Shown here: positions 1 to 6,009 of the stretch, piece after piece
How the letters are laid out: every line of letters begins with the position of its first letter
How positions within the stretch are numbered: the stretch's first letter is position 1
Origin: Synergistaceae bacterium
GTDB taxonomy: Bacteria > Synergistota > Synergistia > Synergistales > Synergistaceae
Assembly (NCBI GenBank): GCA_012727545.1
Contig: JAAYHA010000286.1
Span: 1-10,546 of the forward strand
DNA length: 10,546 nucleotides
Direction: 5' to 3'
Notes under the pieces: generated by a model
Seen by the model: only the letters and a program-made list of their open reading frames with translations
Told to the model about the DNA's origin: nothing
Databases searched by the model: none
Position numbers and translations under genes: made by a program

Positions 1-639
1 GCTGTGCCTGTCTCCAACTCATACCCCATTCTTGTCGTTGTGACCTCCTGGCTTATGCTGGGGGAACCTATAACCCTGCAGATAGTGGCAGGAATTGTGA
101 TCGTGATATCCGGACTGCTCTTGCTGAGATTCGGAGGAGGCCGTGAGGACCGGGATAAAGATGGACTGATCCCTAAAGAGATAGGCCTTTCAAACCTTAT
201 GAAGGGTTTTCTCTTTGCCATAGGTGCGGCCCTTTGCTGGTCGGTAGGAGCTCCGCTGACTAAAATGGCTATGGAAGTTTCCGGCCTTGACCCAGTTGGA
301 ATAACCTTTTACAGGGCATCAGCTCTCCTGATAATGGCATGGACTTACAGATTTTTCCTTGTGAAATACCGTCCCGGATCGATCATGCCACTTAGAAACA
401 TGTCACTTAAAGCCTGGCTTTACATTCTCACAGCGGCAGTAATAGGTCTTGCTTTGGGATCAATACTTTACACTACCTGCATCGATGTGATGCCGGTGGC
501 TGTAGTTACGGCGATCACCTCTACAAGCCCATTTATAGCAGCTCTTTTCGGTCACTTTGTCCTCAAGGAAAGATTAAGCAGGCTTCAGTGGGCGGGCGTA
601 GTGATGATAATTTCAGGTTCTGTGACTGTGAGCTTATAG
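1..639 (+). CDS. DMT-superfamily EamA permease, 5' end outside the window
   Basis: The frame is open from the first base, so the true start lies upstream. About 212 residues are visible; EamA permeases are usually near 300, so roughly the first 90 are missing. The visible part starts in the last helices of the first EamA repeat (SYPILVVV..., LGEPITLQIVAGIVIVISG). A charged cytoplasmic linker rich in Lys/Asp/Arg follows, then a complete second EamA repeat of about five hydrophobic helices ending in the typical LKERLSRLQWAGVVMIISG pattern. The family is inner-membrane exporters or uptake carriers of amino acids, nucleosides and other metabolites; the substrate cannot be read from the sequence. 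The TAG stop is 8 nt before the MFS gene, so the two are probably co-transcribed. Confidence 0.9.
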   Translation, partial: AVPVSNSYPILVVVTSWLMLGEPITLQIVAGIVIVISGLLLLRFGGGREDRDKDGLIPKEIGLSNLMKGFLFAIGAALCWSVGAPLTKMAMEVSGLDPVGITFYRASALLIMAWTYRFFLVKYRPGSIMPLRNMSLKAWLYILTAAVIGLALGSILYTTCIDVMPVAVVTAITSTSPFIAALFGHFVLKERLSRLQWAGVVMIISGSVTVSL

Positions 640-647
640 GGTCGGTT

Positions 648-1922
648 ATGAGGATAGTTGTCCCTGATTCACTTCGTGCCCTCCGAAGCAGGAATTACCG
701 GCTTTTCTTCATGGCCCAGGCCATTTCGCTTACCGGTCTCTGGATGCATCGTGTAGCGATGGGATGGCTGGTCTTCCGGCTGACCGGGCTTAACAGCGCC
801 CTTGGTATAATTGATTTCTCAGCATCCATATCGGTCTTTTTATTTGCACCCTTTGCCGGGGCCCTTATCGAGAGATGGGACCTGAGGAAGACGCTGTTCT
901 GCTGTCAGGCCGGGTGCATGATGGTGGCATTCATGCTCGCCTTTCTTACCCTTACCGGTCTTGTTACTTTCCACATTGTTGTCTTCATGAGCCTGTTGCT
1001 TGGTCTCCTGGATGCCTTTGAACTGCCGTGCAGGTACTCTCTTGTCTCGTACATGGTAGACAGAAGGGAGGACGTATCGAACGGAGTCGCCCTCAATTCG
1101 ATGAATTTCAACGTGGCAAGAATGATAGGGCCTACAATGGCAGGTTTTGTCATACACGCAGTGGGAGAGGGAGTCTGTTTCCTGATAAACGGATTTGCAT
1201 ATTCTTCGACTCTTTTTGCGGTAAAAAGGATGAAGATGGAACGCCCGCCGATAGGCAAAAGCGACGGCAGCAGATCACAACCTTTAAAGGATACTGCGGA
1301 AGGTTTCAGGATGGCCAGGAATTTTGCTCCCAGCAGATATCTTCTGATGTTGATCGCAAGTACGGGATTCTTCTGTTTTCCCAGCATCGTACTGATGCCT
1401 GCAATGGCAAAAAGCGTCCTTGGCGGCACTTCGGAAACTCTTGGCTTCCTGCTTATGGGTGTGGCGATCGGCGCTCTGGCGGGATCGTTTATAATGGCAT
1501 CACTGAAATCTTCAGAGAAGTTGTACTGGTGGTGCACAAGGGCATGCCTTGCTTTTGGGGTTTCAGTGGTCTTTTTTTCGCTTTCAAATAATATATATGC
1601 CGGCATAGCGCTTGCTGCTCCTGTCGGATTCTGCATGGTAACAAGCACGATCTCGTGCAATACACTTCTTCAGTCAATGGTTCCCGCCAGCAGCAGGAGC
1701 AGAATAATGGCACTTTATACAATGGCCATACTTGGCATACCGCCTTTCGGCAGTTTGCTTTCCGGCAGGTTGGCAGATCATCTTGGAACGGATTGGGCAC
1801 TTTTTATATGCGGATCGATAAGCGCGGTGATCGCTTATTACTTCCTTAGGAAGATAGACGCGATAAAAGGCCAGATATCATTGGCTCTGGAAGATCCGGA
1901 GGCACTGAAATGGGAGAACTGA
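648..1922 (+). CDS. MFS transporter, MFS_3 / EntS-like exporter
   Basis: This 424-residue polytopic membrane protein belongs to the major facilitator superfamily, most like the MFS_3/DHA3 type that includes the enterobactin exporter EntS. The N-terminus has the hallmark LRSRNYRLFFMAQAISLTG followed by a Trp-rich first helix pair. The loop 2-3 motif A is recognisable as GALIERWDLRK (residues 71-81). About twelve hydrophobic segments are present with a central hydrophilic loop near residues 205-235. The frame extends upstream to a GTG at 588, but that would overlap the EamA gene. I chose the ATG at 648, which has a weak AGGG (638-641) six bases before it overlapping the upstream stop. The gene overlaps the next one by 13 nt. 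Likely role: proton-driven export of a small molecule; substrate unknown. Confidence 0.88.
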   Translation: MRIVVPDSLRALRSRNYRLFFMAQAISLTGLWMHRVAMGWLVFRLTGLNSALGIIDFSASISVFLFAPFAGALIERWDLRKTLFCCQAGCMMVAFMLAFLTLTGLVTFHIVVFMSLLLGLLDAFELPCRYSLVSYMVDRREDVSNGVALNSMNFNVARMIGPTMAGFVIHAVGEGVCFLINGFAYSSTLFAVKRMKMERPPIGKSDGSRSQPLKDTAEGFRMARNFAPSRYLLMLIASTGFFCFPSIVLMPAMAKSVLGGTSETLGFLLMGVAIGALAGSFIMASLKSSEKLYWWCTRACLAFGVSVVFFSLSNNIYAGIALAAPVGFCMVTSTISCNTLLQSMVPASSRSRIMALYTMAILGIPPFGSLLSGRLADHLGTDWALFICGSISAVIAYYFLRKIDAIKGQISLALEDPEALKWEN

Positions 1923-2824
1923 AATCAGAATACAGCGCAAAGCAGATATTGATGGCGGATATGCTTCTGGTGCTTGTCGCCTTCATTTGGGGCGCAGGCA
2001 TACCTATGAGCGCGCTGCTTGCAAGAAGCATCACCCCCCTGTGGGCTGTTGCGCTGAGGATGCTTATGGCTTCTTTTTTTCTGATACTGATGTTTCCGAA
2101 GAAAATAATAACCTCGACTAAAAGGGAGTGGGCGATTTCTTCTGTCCTCACCCTTGTCCTTACAGGGGTATTTATTTCCATGACCTTCGGTCTGGTGTAC
2201 AGCACTGCAAGCAAACAGGCCTTTATCGGAGGGCTGAACGTAATTCTTGTTCCTCTCTTTGTCTGGATAATATATAAGACAAAGCCGAGCTTATGGATCT
2301 TTGCCGGTGCCGGCATAACGACCACAGGCCTTCTTGTGATGGGCTTTACTCCCGGGATGGAGTTTAACAGCGGAGATTTTCTTTCTTTCATAATGGCGAT
2401 TTTTTATGCTTTCCAGGTACTTGCCGCCGGGTTTGGAGCGAGGAGAGTAGAGCCATATCGTCTTGTTGCCCTTCACATAATTATGCTTGCGGCAGTCATG
2501 ACAATATTAGCCTGCATATTCGAACCACTGCCCGACATAGGCTCATTCAGCCTGAAGATCTGGGCGACCCTGCTCTGTGTTTCACTTGGAAACACGATAT
2601 TATGTTTCATCATCCAATTTAAAGCCCAGAGGATCACACCTGAATCACATGTCGCAGTTATATTCTCGCTTGAGGGCCTTTTCGGATACATGGTCGCAGT
2701 GCTGAGCGGACAGGACCCATTCCATCTTCAGGGAGCGTTTGGCGGCATGCTGGTTATCGCAGGAATGATGTTGACTGAAACAGAGACTTTCCTTAAACAC
2801 AGAAAAGCTTCCGGTCAGCTTTAG
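1910..2824 (+). CDS. DMT-superfamily EamA permease
   Basis: This is a complete 304-residue EamA protein with about ten transmembrane segments in two repeats (roughly residues 14-143 and 155-295). The first repeat begins LLVLVAFIWGAGIPMSALL, typical of the family, and continues with ALRMLMASFFLILM. The second repeat ends LEGLFGYMVAVLSGQDP...GGMLVIAGMML, the usual 'E at the end of helix 9' region. The ATG lies inside the end of the MFS gene (13-nt overlap), with GGAGG at 1898-1902 seven bases upstream, so translation is probably coupled. It is the third transporter in a row and the second of this family. The substrate cannot be inferred. A hairpin terminator follows about 80 nt downstream. Confidence 0.92.
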   Translation: MGELKSEYSAKQILMADMLLVLVAFIWGAGIPMSALLARSITPLWAVALRMLMASFFLILMFPKKIITSTKREWAISSVLTLVLTGVFISMTFGLVYSTASKQAFIGGLNVILVPLFVWIIYKTKPSLWIFAGAGITTTGLLVMGFTPGMEFNSGDFLSFIMAIFYAFQVLAAGFGARRVEPYRLVALHIIMLAAVMTILACIFEPLPDIGSFSLKIWATLLCVSLGNTILCFIIQFKAQRITPESHVAVIFSLEGLFGYMVAVLSGQDPFHLQGAFGGMLVIAGMMLTETETFLKHRKASGQL

Positions 2825-2840
2825 CAAAAGTATTTTTCGA

Positions 2841-2910
2841 CCGGTCCAGCTCTTATCAGTTGACTTTTTTGATTGAGAGAGATACTGATAAAGCATATGT
2901 AAAGGACCGG
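2841..2910 (+). repeat. Nested inverted repeats after the transporter operon
   Basis: An outer pair CCGGTCC (2841-2847) / GGACCGG (2904-2910) encloses an inner pair TTATCAGT (2853-2860) / ACTGATAA (2884-2891). A few more pairs are possible outside the inner stem (GCT 2849-2851 with AGC 2892-2894). The right outer arm is also the left arm of the terminator hairpin at 2904-2930, so the two folds exclude each other. This may be a structured 3' UTR or an attenuator-like switch; it may also simply be an extended terminator region. Confidence 0.45.
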
Positions 2911-2939
2911 CTGAAGCAGCTTGCCGGCCCTTAGTTTTT
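2904..2939 (+). terminator. Rho-independent terminator of the transporter operon
   Basis: The arms GGACCGGC (2904-2911) and GCCGGCCC (2923-2930) pair over seven of eight positions. A smaller AAG/CTT stem lies inside, and TTAGTTTTT follows. It sits between convergent genes. On the - strand the hairpin is followed only by TTTA, so it is mainly a + strand terminator and perhaps a weak one for the racemase gene. Confidence 0.7.
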
Positions 2940-2973
2940 CTTAGATACGCAAAGACTAAAAGCGATGTTTTTA

Positions 2974-3723
2974 TTACATGCAGTAGTTTGGCCCGCAGTA
3001 CTTTGTAGGGTTCAAAGCTGATTCCACGTGCTTTATCATTGTGATGAAATCAAAGACAGGCAGACCCGTGTGTGCGTGCACTGCTGCAGCAAAGGGAGGA
3101 AGGTCGCTGCATTCAAGCTGGATGGCCGCAACTTCGGGATGTTCTTTGAGCATCCGGTCACATACCTCGAGGATCTCTTTTTCTATAACGTCGGTATCCA
3201 TTGTGCCTTTTTCTTCAAGAACTGAGGAACGGAACTCGTATTTGTCCTCCATGCCGTAAAGCACGACCGGCATATCCGGTGTGATGCCGACATTTCTAAG
3301 ATGCTGTTCAGTCATTACGGAAGCGTTTGCCGATATTATCCCGACTTTTTGCCCGCGTTTTAAAGTTCTTGTAATAAACGGTACCTGAAGCATGCTGGAC
3401 ATAAAGACAGGTACATCCACCGCGTCAGCTATCTCCTGCTGGAAAAGAGCCATAAAGCCGCATGCTCCTGTTATTCCGCGTACTCCTTCAGCTTCGAGTT
3501 TGCGTGCTCCTTCAAGGAACGGTTCCAGAAGCGTCATGTCCCGCTGATTCAGAAGCCTTTCTATTGAGGCCCCTTTGACTTCATGGTAGCGTACGGGAAA
3601 GGGATAGGTGGTAGCGTTCCCTACGTTTCCGGGCACACAGGGATAAGCGGCATCAAGTATAAGTATCCCGATAGGTTCGCCATCCCATGAGCGTGTCTTG
3701 CTTCTGATCTTATATAACGGCAT
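2974..3723 (-). CDS. Aspartate/glutamate racemase-family protein
   Basis: This 249-residue soluble protein has the fold signature of the Asp/Glu/hydantoin racemase family. Two Cys-containing motifs match the two catalytic acid/base cysteines of that family: GACGF with Cys88, and LECSDL with Cys205. A Gly-rich ILDAAYPCVPGNVGNATTY stretch near residue 22 may bind the substrate carboxylate. The reaction would be PLP-independent inversion at C-alpha (or hydantoin/malate-type chemistry); the exact substrate is not evident. Additional cysteines occur at 29, 188, 243 and 248, the last two in a CGPNYCM tail. Two ATG codons are adjacent (3726 and 3723). The second sits seven bases after a GGGGGG Shine-Dalgarno (3731-3736) and was chosen; a TTG further up would overlap that site. 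It is divergently transcribed from the TlpA gene. Confidence 0.85.
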   Translation of the reverse strand: MPLYKIRSKTRSWDGEPIGILILDAAYPCVPGNVGNATTYPFPVRYHEVKGASIERLLNQRDMTLLEPFLEGARKLEAEGVRGITGACGFMALFQQEIADAVDVPVFMSSMLQVPFITRTLKRGQKVGIISANASVMTEQHLRNVGITPDMPVVLYGMEDKYEFRSSVLEEKGTMDTDVIEKEILEVCDRMLKEHPEVAAIQLECSDLPPFAAAVHAHTGLPVFDFITMIKHVESALNPTKYCGPNYCM

Positions 3724-3758
3724 CATTATTCCCCCCAATTGAATGAATTACACTAGAG

Positions 3759-3788
3759 AAAATAGCAGGCAATTGACCATGTTGTCAA
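3759..3788 (-). promoter_or_regulatory. Predicted promoter of the racemase gene
   Basis: On the - strand a perfect TTGACA (complement of 3783-3788) is followed after 18 nt by TATTTT (complement of 3759-3764). A start near 3752 would give a short leader before the GGGGGG ribosome site. The -10 matches only four of six consensus positions, so this is a motif-based prediction. Confidence 0.45.
3773..3788. promoter_or_regulatory. Dyad TTGAC-N6-GTCAA between divergent promoters
   Basis: A perfect 5-bp inverted repeat with a 6-nt centre (CATGTT) lies in the 187-nt intergenic region. Each arm is also the -35 hexamer core of one of the two divergent promoters. A dimeric regulator bound here would block both. 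No regulator gene is present in the window, and the symmetry could follow just from two facing -35 boxes. Confidence 0.35.
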
Positions 3789-3802
3789 GGATAGGGCATA
3801 AT
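3773..3802 (+). promoter_or_regulatory. Predicted promoter of the TlpA-ccdA pair
   Basis: TTGACC (3773-3778) and CATAAT (3797-3802) are 18 nt apart, each five of six to consensus. Transcription would begin near 3809, giving a leader of about 100 nt before the ATG at 3911. This promoter overlaps the divergent racemase promoter. Confidence 0.45.
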
Positions 3803-3910
3803 AGATCAATTATTGTAGCTGTTTTAAAAATACGCCGCATCACTTATGACAACAAGGATATTTGAATATAGAATGTCAGGAAATAAATCTGGAAACGGGA
3901 GAGATGCCAC

Positions 3911-4414
3911 ATGAAAAAGACCTTATTAAGCTTTCTTGCTGCAGCGATGATCATATTCGGTGTTGCACAGATCGCATCTGCAATCGAGATAGGTTCACCG
4001 GTAAGCGACTTCGAGCTTTCCGACCTTGATGGCAACAGGGTAAAACTGAGCGACTTTAAAGGAAAGGCGGTAGTCATCAATTTCTGGGCTACTTGGTGTC
4101 CGCCATGCAAAAAGGAGATGCCCGACTTTGACCTGCTGGACAAAGAGCTGAAGAAAAATAATGATGCGGTCCTGCTTGCGGTAAACATGACAGACGGCAA
4201 AAGAGACACTGAGAGCAAAGTCAAATCATTCGTCAAAGATAATGGATACGGAATGAGGGTCCTCCTGGACACAGAGGGTAAAGCTGCCACGCTCTATGAC
4301 ATAAAGTGGCTGCCGACGACTGTCTTAGTCGACCGTAAGGGTATCCTGCACTGGCAGATATTTGGTGAGACCACGAAAGAGACAATTTTAAAGGTAATTA
4401 AGGAAATTAAATAA
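3911..4414 (+). CDS. TlpA-like thioredoxin-family protein (exported)
   Basis: This is a 167-residue protein of the TlpA/ResA (AhpC/Redoxin) branch of thioredoxins. A signal peptide occupies residues 1-24 (MKKT, hydrophobic core, ASA cleavage site before Ile25), with no lipobox Cys. The mature domain has FELSDLDGN, then VVINFWATWCPPC with the redox pair Cys63/Cys66, and the cis-proline loop WLPTT (Pro135). It should act outside the inner membrane as a thiol-disulfide reductase. The start is supported by GGGAGAG (3897-3903) seven bases upstream. The stop codon abuts the ATG of the CcdA-like gene without a gap; CcdA is the known electron donor for such proteins, so the two form a natural reducing pathway (established for the families, inferred here). 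Confidence 0.93.
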   Translation: MKKTLLSFLAAAMIIFGVAQIASAIEIGSPVSDFELSDLDGNRVKLSDFKGKAVVINFWATWCPPCKKEMPDFDLLDKELKKNNDAVLLAVNMTDGKRDTESKVKSFVKDNGYGMRVLLDTEGKAATLYDIKWLPTTVLVDRKGILHWQIFGETTKETILKVIKEIK

Positions 4415-5089
4415 ATGTGGACGGATCTGCCACTTTTATTTCTTGAAGGCTTTCTGGCCTTCATCTCTCCCTGTATGCTTCCCATGCTTCCGGTATATCT
4501 CATGTATCTCGCAGCGGAAACAGAACATGGGAAAAAGGCGAGCATAGTAAACACGATAGGTTTTGTATGCGGGTTCACTTTGGTCTTTATGGCACTGGGA
4601 GCGACAGCGACTGCAATAGGTGCTCTTATGAACGAGCACAGGATGCTTTTGCAGCGCGCGAGTGGAGCGATAATTTTTATATTCGGCCTACACTTCCTTG
4701 GCATTTTCAAGATCGGATTCCTTGATGTTGAAAAAAAAATCGACCTTGGCCTGCAAAAGCGCGGCGGGTTTATTGGAGCATTATTTTTCGGAGCTGCTTT
4801 TTCTCTTGGCTGGTCGCCTTGCCTGGGGCCCTTTCTTGGTTCTGCCCTTATGCTTGCGGGAAGCGGAAAGACAGTTATGCAGGGAGTCTTCTACCTGTTT
4901 GTCTTTTCAATGGGTCTGGGAGTTCCCTATATACTTGCTGCGGTCTTTTTCACTAATATAAAAGGCGTCTTTCAGTGGCTGAAGAAGCACGGCAGGCAGA
5001 TCAAGCTTATCTCCGGGCTGGTGCTCGTCTTCGCAGGGCTGATGATGGTTTTTGATCTCTTCGGTTACTGGGCCGGATTGTTTATGTAG
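4415..5089 (+). CDS. ccdA: CcdA-like transmembrane thiol/electron carrier
   Basis: This 224-residue integral membrane protein has about six helices, the standard size for CcdA (the short relative of the DsbD beta domain). The two functional cysteines are both present in their conserved contexts: ISPCMLPMLP (Cys20) in the first helix and GWSPCLGPF (Cys136) in the fourth. CcdA passes electrons from cytoplasmic thioredoxin across the membrane to extracytoplasmic thioredoxin-like proteins, here almost certainly the TlpA-like product encoded directly upstream. An AAGGA-like ribosome site (4400-4404) lies about 10 nt before the ATG. No cytochrome c or heme-handling gene is in the window, so the pathway's final target is unknown. 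A strong terminator follows. Confidence 0.92.
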   Translation: MWTDLPLLFLEGFLAFISPCMLPMLPVYLMYLAAETEHGKKASIVNTIGFVCGFTLVFMALGATATAIGALMNEHRMLLQRASGAIIFIFGLHFLGIFKIGFLDVEKKIDLGLQKRGGFIGALFFGAAFSLGWSPCLGPFLGSALMLAGSGKTVMQGVFYLFVFSMGLGVPYILAAVFFTNIKGVFQWLKKHGRQIKLISGLVLVFAGLMMVFDLFGYWAGLFM

Positions 5090-5109
5090 ATCAGAATGAC
5101 TGAAAAGAG

Positions 5110-5149
5110 AAAAGCCAGGGAAGCATGCCGACATGCCCCTGGCTTTTTT
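5110..5149. terminator. Bidirectional Rho-independent terminator
   Basis: AAAAGCCAGGG (5110-5120) pairs with CCCTGGCTTTT (5137-5147). An inner GCATG/CATGC stem and a CCGA loop lie within, with two bulged A's at 5121-5122. Six T's follow on the + strand, and on the - strand the stem is followed by a TTTTCTCTTTTC tract. It ends the ccdA transcript from one side and the HdeD transcript from the other. Confidence 0.92.
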
Positions 5150-5174
5150 ATATCCGAGAAAGGTGCTGATCGGA

Positions 5175-5735
5175 CTAGCAGTCACCTGAGGCTTTAGAAC
5201 AGCCCCTTCCGAGCAGGATAAGGCTAATCCCGCTGAAAACGAGGTTAATCCCAAAGATGATCCCTATTACCGCAGCTCCGGTAAAGAGGTTCTTCCACAT
5301 CATTACAGAAAGAATAACTCCCAAAAGTCCTGAAACCAGGATCCATATCGAGCCCTCAATTTCCCTTATCCTGAAGTATTCGATTATTTTTGTAACTCCG
5401 TCTGCCATGAAATATGCCGCAAGTATTATGCTCAGGGTCATTACGCCGGCCACAGGATGGATCAGGAAGATGAAACCCGCAGCCATGGCAGCAATAGCCA
5501 TAATTGTCTCCTGCCAGGGCTTCCCACCGTCACTGAATCCCCTGAAAGCGCTCCATCCCTGGCTGAAAGCCACAGCTATCAAAAGCAGGCCAACTATCGT
5601 TTCCACTGCGAATGAGGCTAGCAAGGGCATTGAGAGGGAGATGAGGCCAAGAAGAAGCATAAGTCCCCCAATAAAATAGAATCTTTTCTTGTTCTTTTTG
5701 AGGTCTTCTTTGGAAAACTTTCCGGTAAAAAGCAT
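5175..5735 (-). CDS. HdeD/DUF308-family membrane protein
   Basis: This 186-residue protein has about six hydrophobic helices in three hairpins, each a variant of the HdeD repeat (GLMLLLGLISLSMPLLA; MAAGFIFLIHPVAGVMTLSIILAAYFMADG; LLGVILSVMMW). HdeD proteins are inner-membrane proteins linked to acid resistance in enterics; their biochemical role is unknown. The start ATG is six bases after GGGGGG (5742-5747). It contains only two cysteines, both in the last eight residues (Cys179 and Cys186, C-x6-C), predicted on the cytoplasmic side if the N-terminus is inside. It follows the putative selenoprotein ORF by 16 nt on the same strand, so the two are probably co-translated from one message. Confidence 0.88.
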   Translation of the reverse strand: MLFTGKFSKEDLKKNKKRFYFIGGLMLLLGLISLSMPLLASFAVETIVGLLLIAVAFSQGWSAFRGFSDGGKPWQETIMAIAAMAAGFIFLIHPVAGVMTLSIILAAYFMADGVTKIIEYFRIREIEGSIWILVSGLLGVILSVMMWKNLFTGAAVIGIIFGINLVFSGISLILLGRGCSKASGDC

Positions 5736-5751
5736 TTGTATCCCCCCGCTT

Positions 5752-5886
5752 TTATTTGTCCTTAGAACCTTTGCTTGTATATTCCTTTACTTTGGCTACG
5801 ATCCATGAAAATGACGCGGCGACCGCCACGATCGGCAGAAGCAATATTCAGGGAGGGCAACCTCCACGGCGTTTTTTAAATATCAA
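5752..5886 (-). CDS. Putative small membrane selenoprotein with CPPU motif (in-frame UGA)
   Basis: A 44-codon ORF, missed by standard calling because codon 13 is UGA (5848-5850). Seen directly: a TTG start at 5886 eight bases after GGAGG; an N-terminus I-F-K-K-R-R-G-G-C-P-P; the UGA; a hydrophobic run ILLLPIVAVAASFSWIVA (residues 14-31); a tail KVKEYTSKGSKDK; and a TAA stop at 5752. Read as selenocysteine, the UGA completes Cys10-Pro-Pro-Sec13, a CxxU redox motif at the cytoplasmic edge of a single helix. The positive N-terminus predicts N-in topology. A SECIS-like hairpin lies at 5815-5830. It sits 16 nt upstream of HdeD and 123 nt downstream of buk, all on the same strand. Alternatives: a 12-residue leader peptide ending at UGA plus a chance hydrophobic frame, or a pseudogene. 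I do not recognise a named family. The selenocysteine reading is inference. Confidence 0.65.
5815..5830 (-). promoter_or_regulatory. Bacterial SECIS-like stem-loop
   Basis: On the - strand CGUGGC pairs with GCCGCG (six pairs, one G-U) around an apical loop GGUC. The first loop G is preceded by 23 nt after the UGA, inside the 16-37 nt window usually quoted for bacterial SECIS elements, and the loop starts with GG as required. The loop resembles the GGUC core of the E. coli fdhF SECIS. SelB binding to this RNA while the ribosome is at the UGA would insert selenocysteine. The match is by eye; no covariation was available. Confidence 0.62.
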
Positions 5887-5894
5887 TACCAACA

Positions 5895-5899
5895 CCTCC
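5895..5899 (-). promoter_or_regulatory. Ribosome binding site of the small selenoprotein ORF
   Basis: GGAGG on the - strand lies eight bases before TTG at 5886, the only well-spaced initiator. A second TTG at 5892 is only two bases from GGAGG and a GTG at 5895 overlaps it. This site decides the start and places it upstream of the UGA, which argues that the UGA is translated through. Confidence 0.6.
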
Positions 5900-5965
5900 G
5901 GTGATTTATATTTGACCTATTCTCCCACATCGTACCTGAAAGCGAGTGGGGAAAATTACCGTATT

Positions 5966-5991
5966 ATCTGTAATGATTTGATTTTACAGAT
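5966..5991. repeat. Inverted repeat between buk and the small ORF
   Basis: ATCTGTAA (5966-5973) and TTACAGAT (5984-5991) form a perfect 8-bp stem with a 10-nt AT-rich loop, 18 bp past the buk stop. In the - direction it is followed only by a broken T tract (AATTTT about 10 nt on), so it is a weak terminator candidate or an mRNA-end stabiliser. The remaining 5887-6009 sequence holds no convincing promoter. Confidence 0.5.
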
Positions 5992-6009
5992 CATTCGGAA
6001 AATTTTTTG

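Noticed and set aside
905..1660. Long minus-strand frame (251 codons) inside the MFS gene
   Set aside because: It is antisense to a clear MFS coding sequence and its translation lacks any coherent family pattern; a typical shadow frame.
5752..5844. Separate 30-residue peptide starting at TTG directly after the UGA
   Set aside because: The nearest GGAGG (5861-5865) is 16 nt away and partly sequestered in a GGAGG/CCTCC hairpin, while the upstream TTG has a perfectly spaced site; readthrough explains the frame better.
5852..5865. GGAGG-TTGC-CCTCC hairpin as a terminator or regulatory element
   Set aside because: It lies within codons 8-12 of the small ORF and has no adjacent T tract; it is probably a by-product of Gly-Gly-Cys-Pro-Pro codons.
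5905..5910. TATAAA on the minus strand as the promoter of the small ORF
   Set aside because: Transcription would start at about the GGAGG itself, leaving no leader for ribosome binding, and there is no -35 match; co-transcription from buk or an unseen promoter is more likely.
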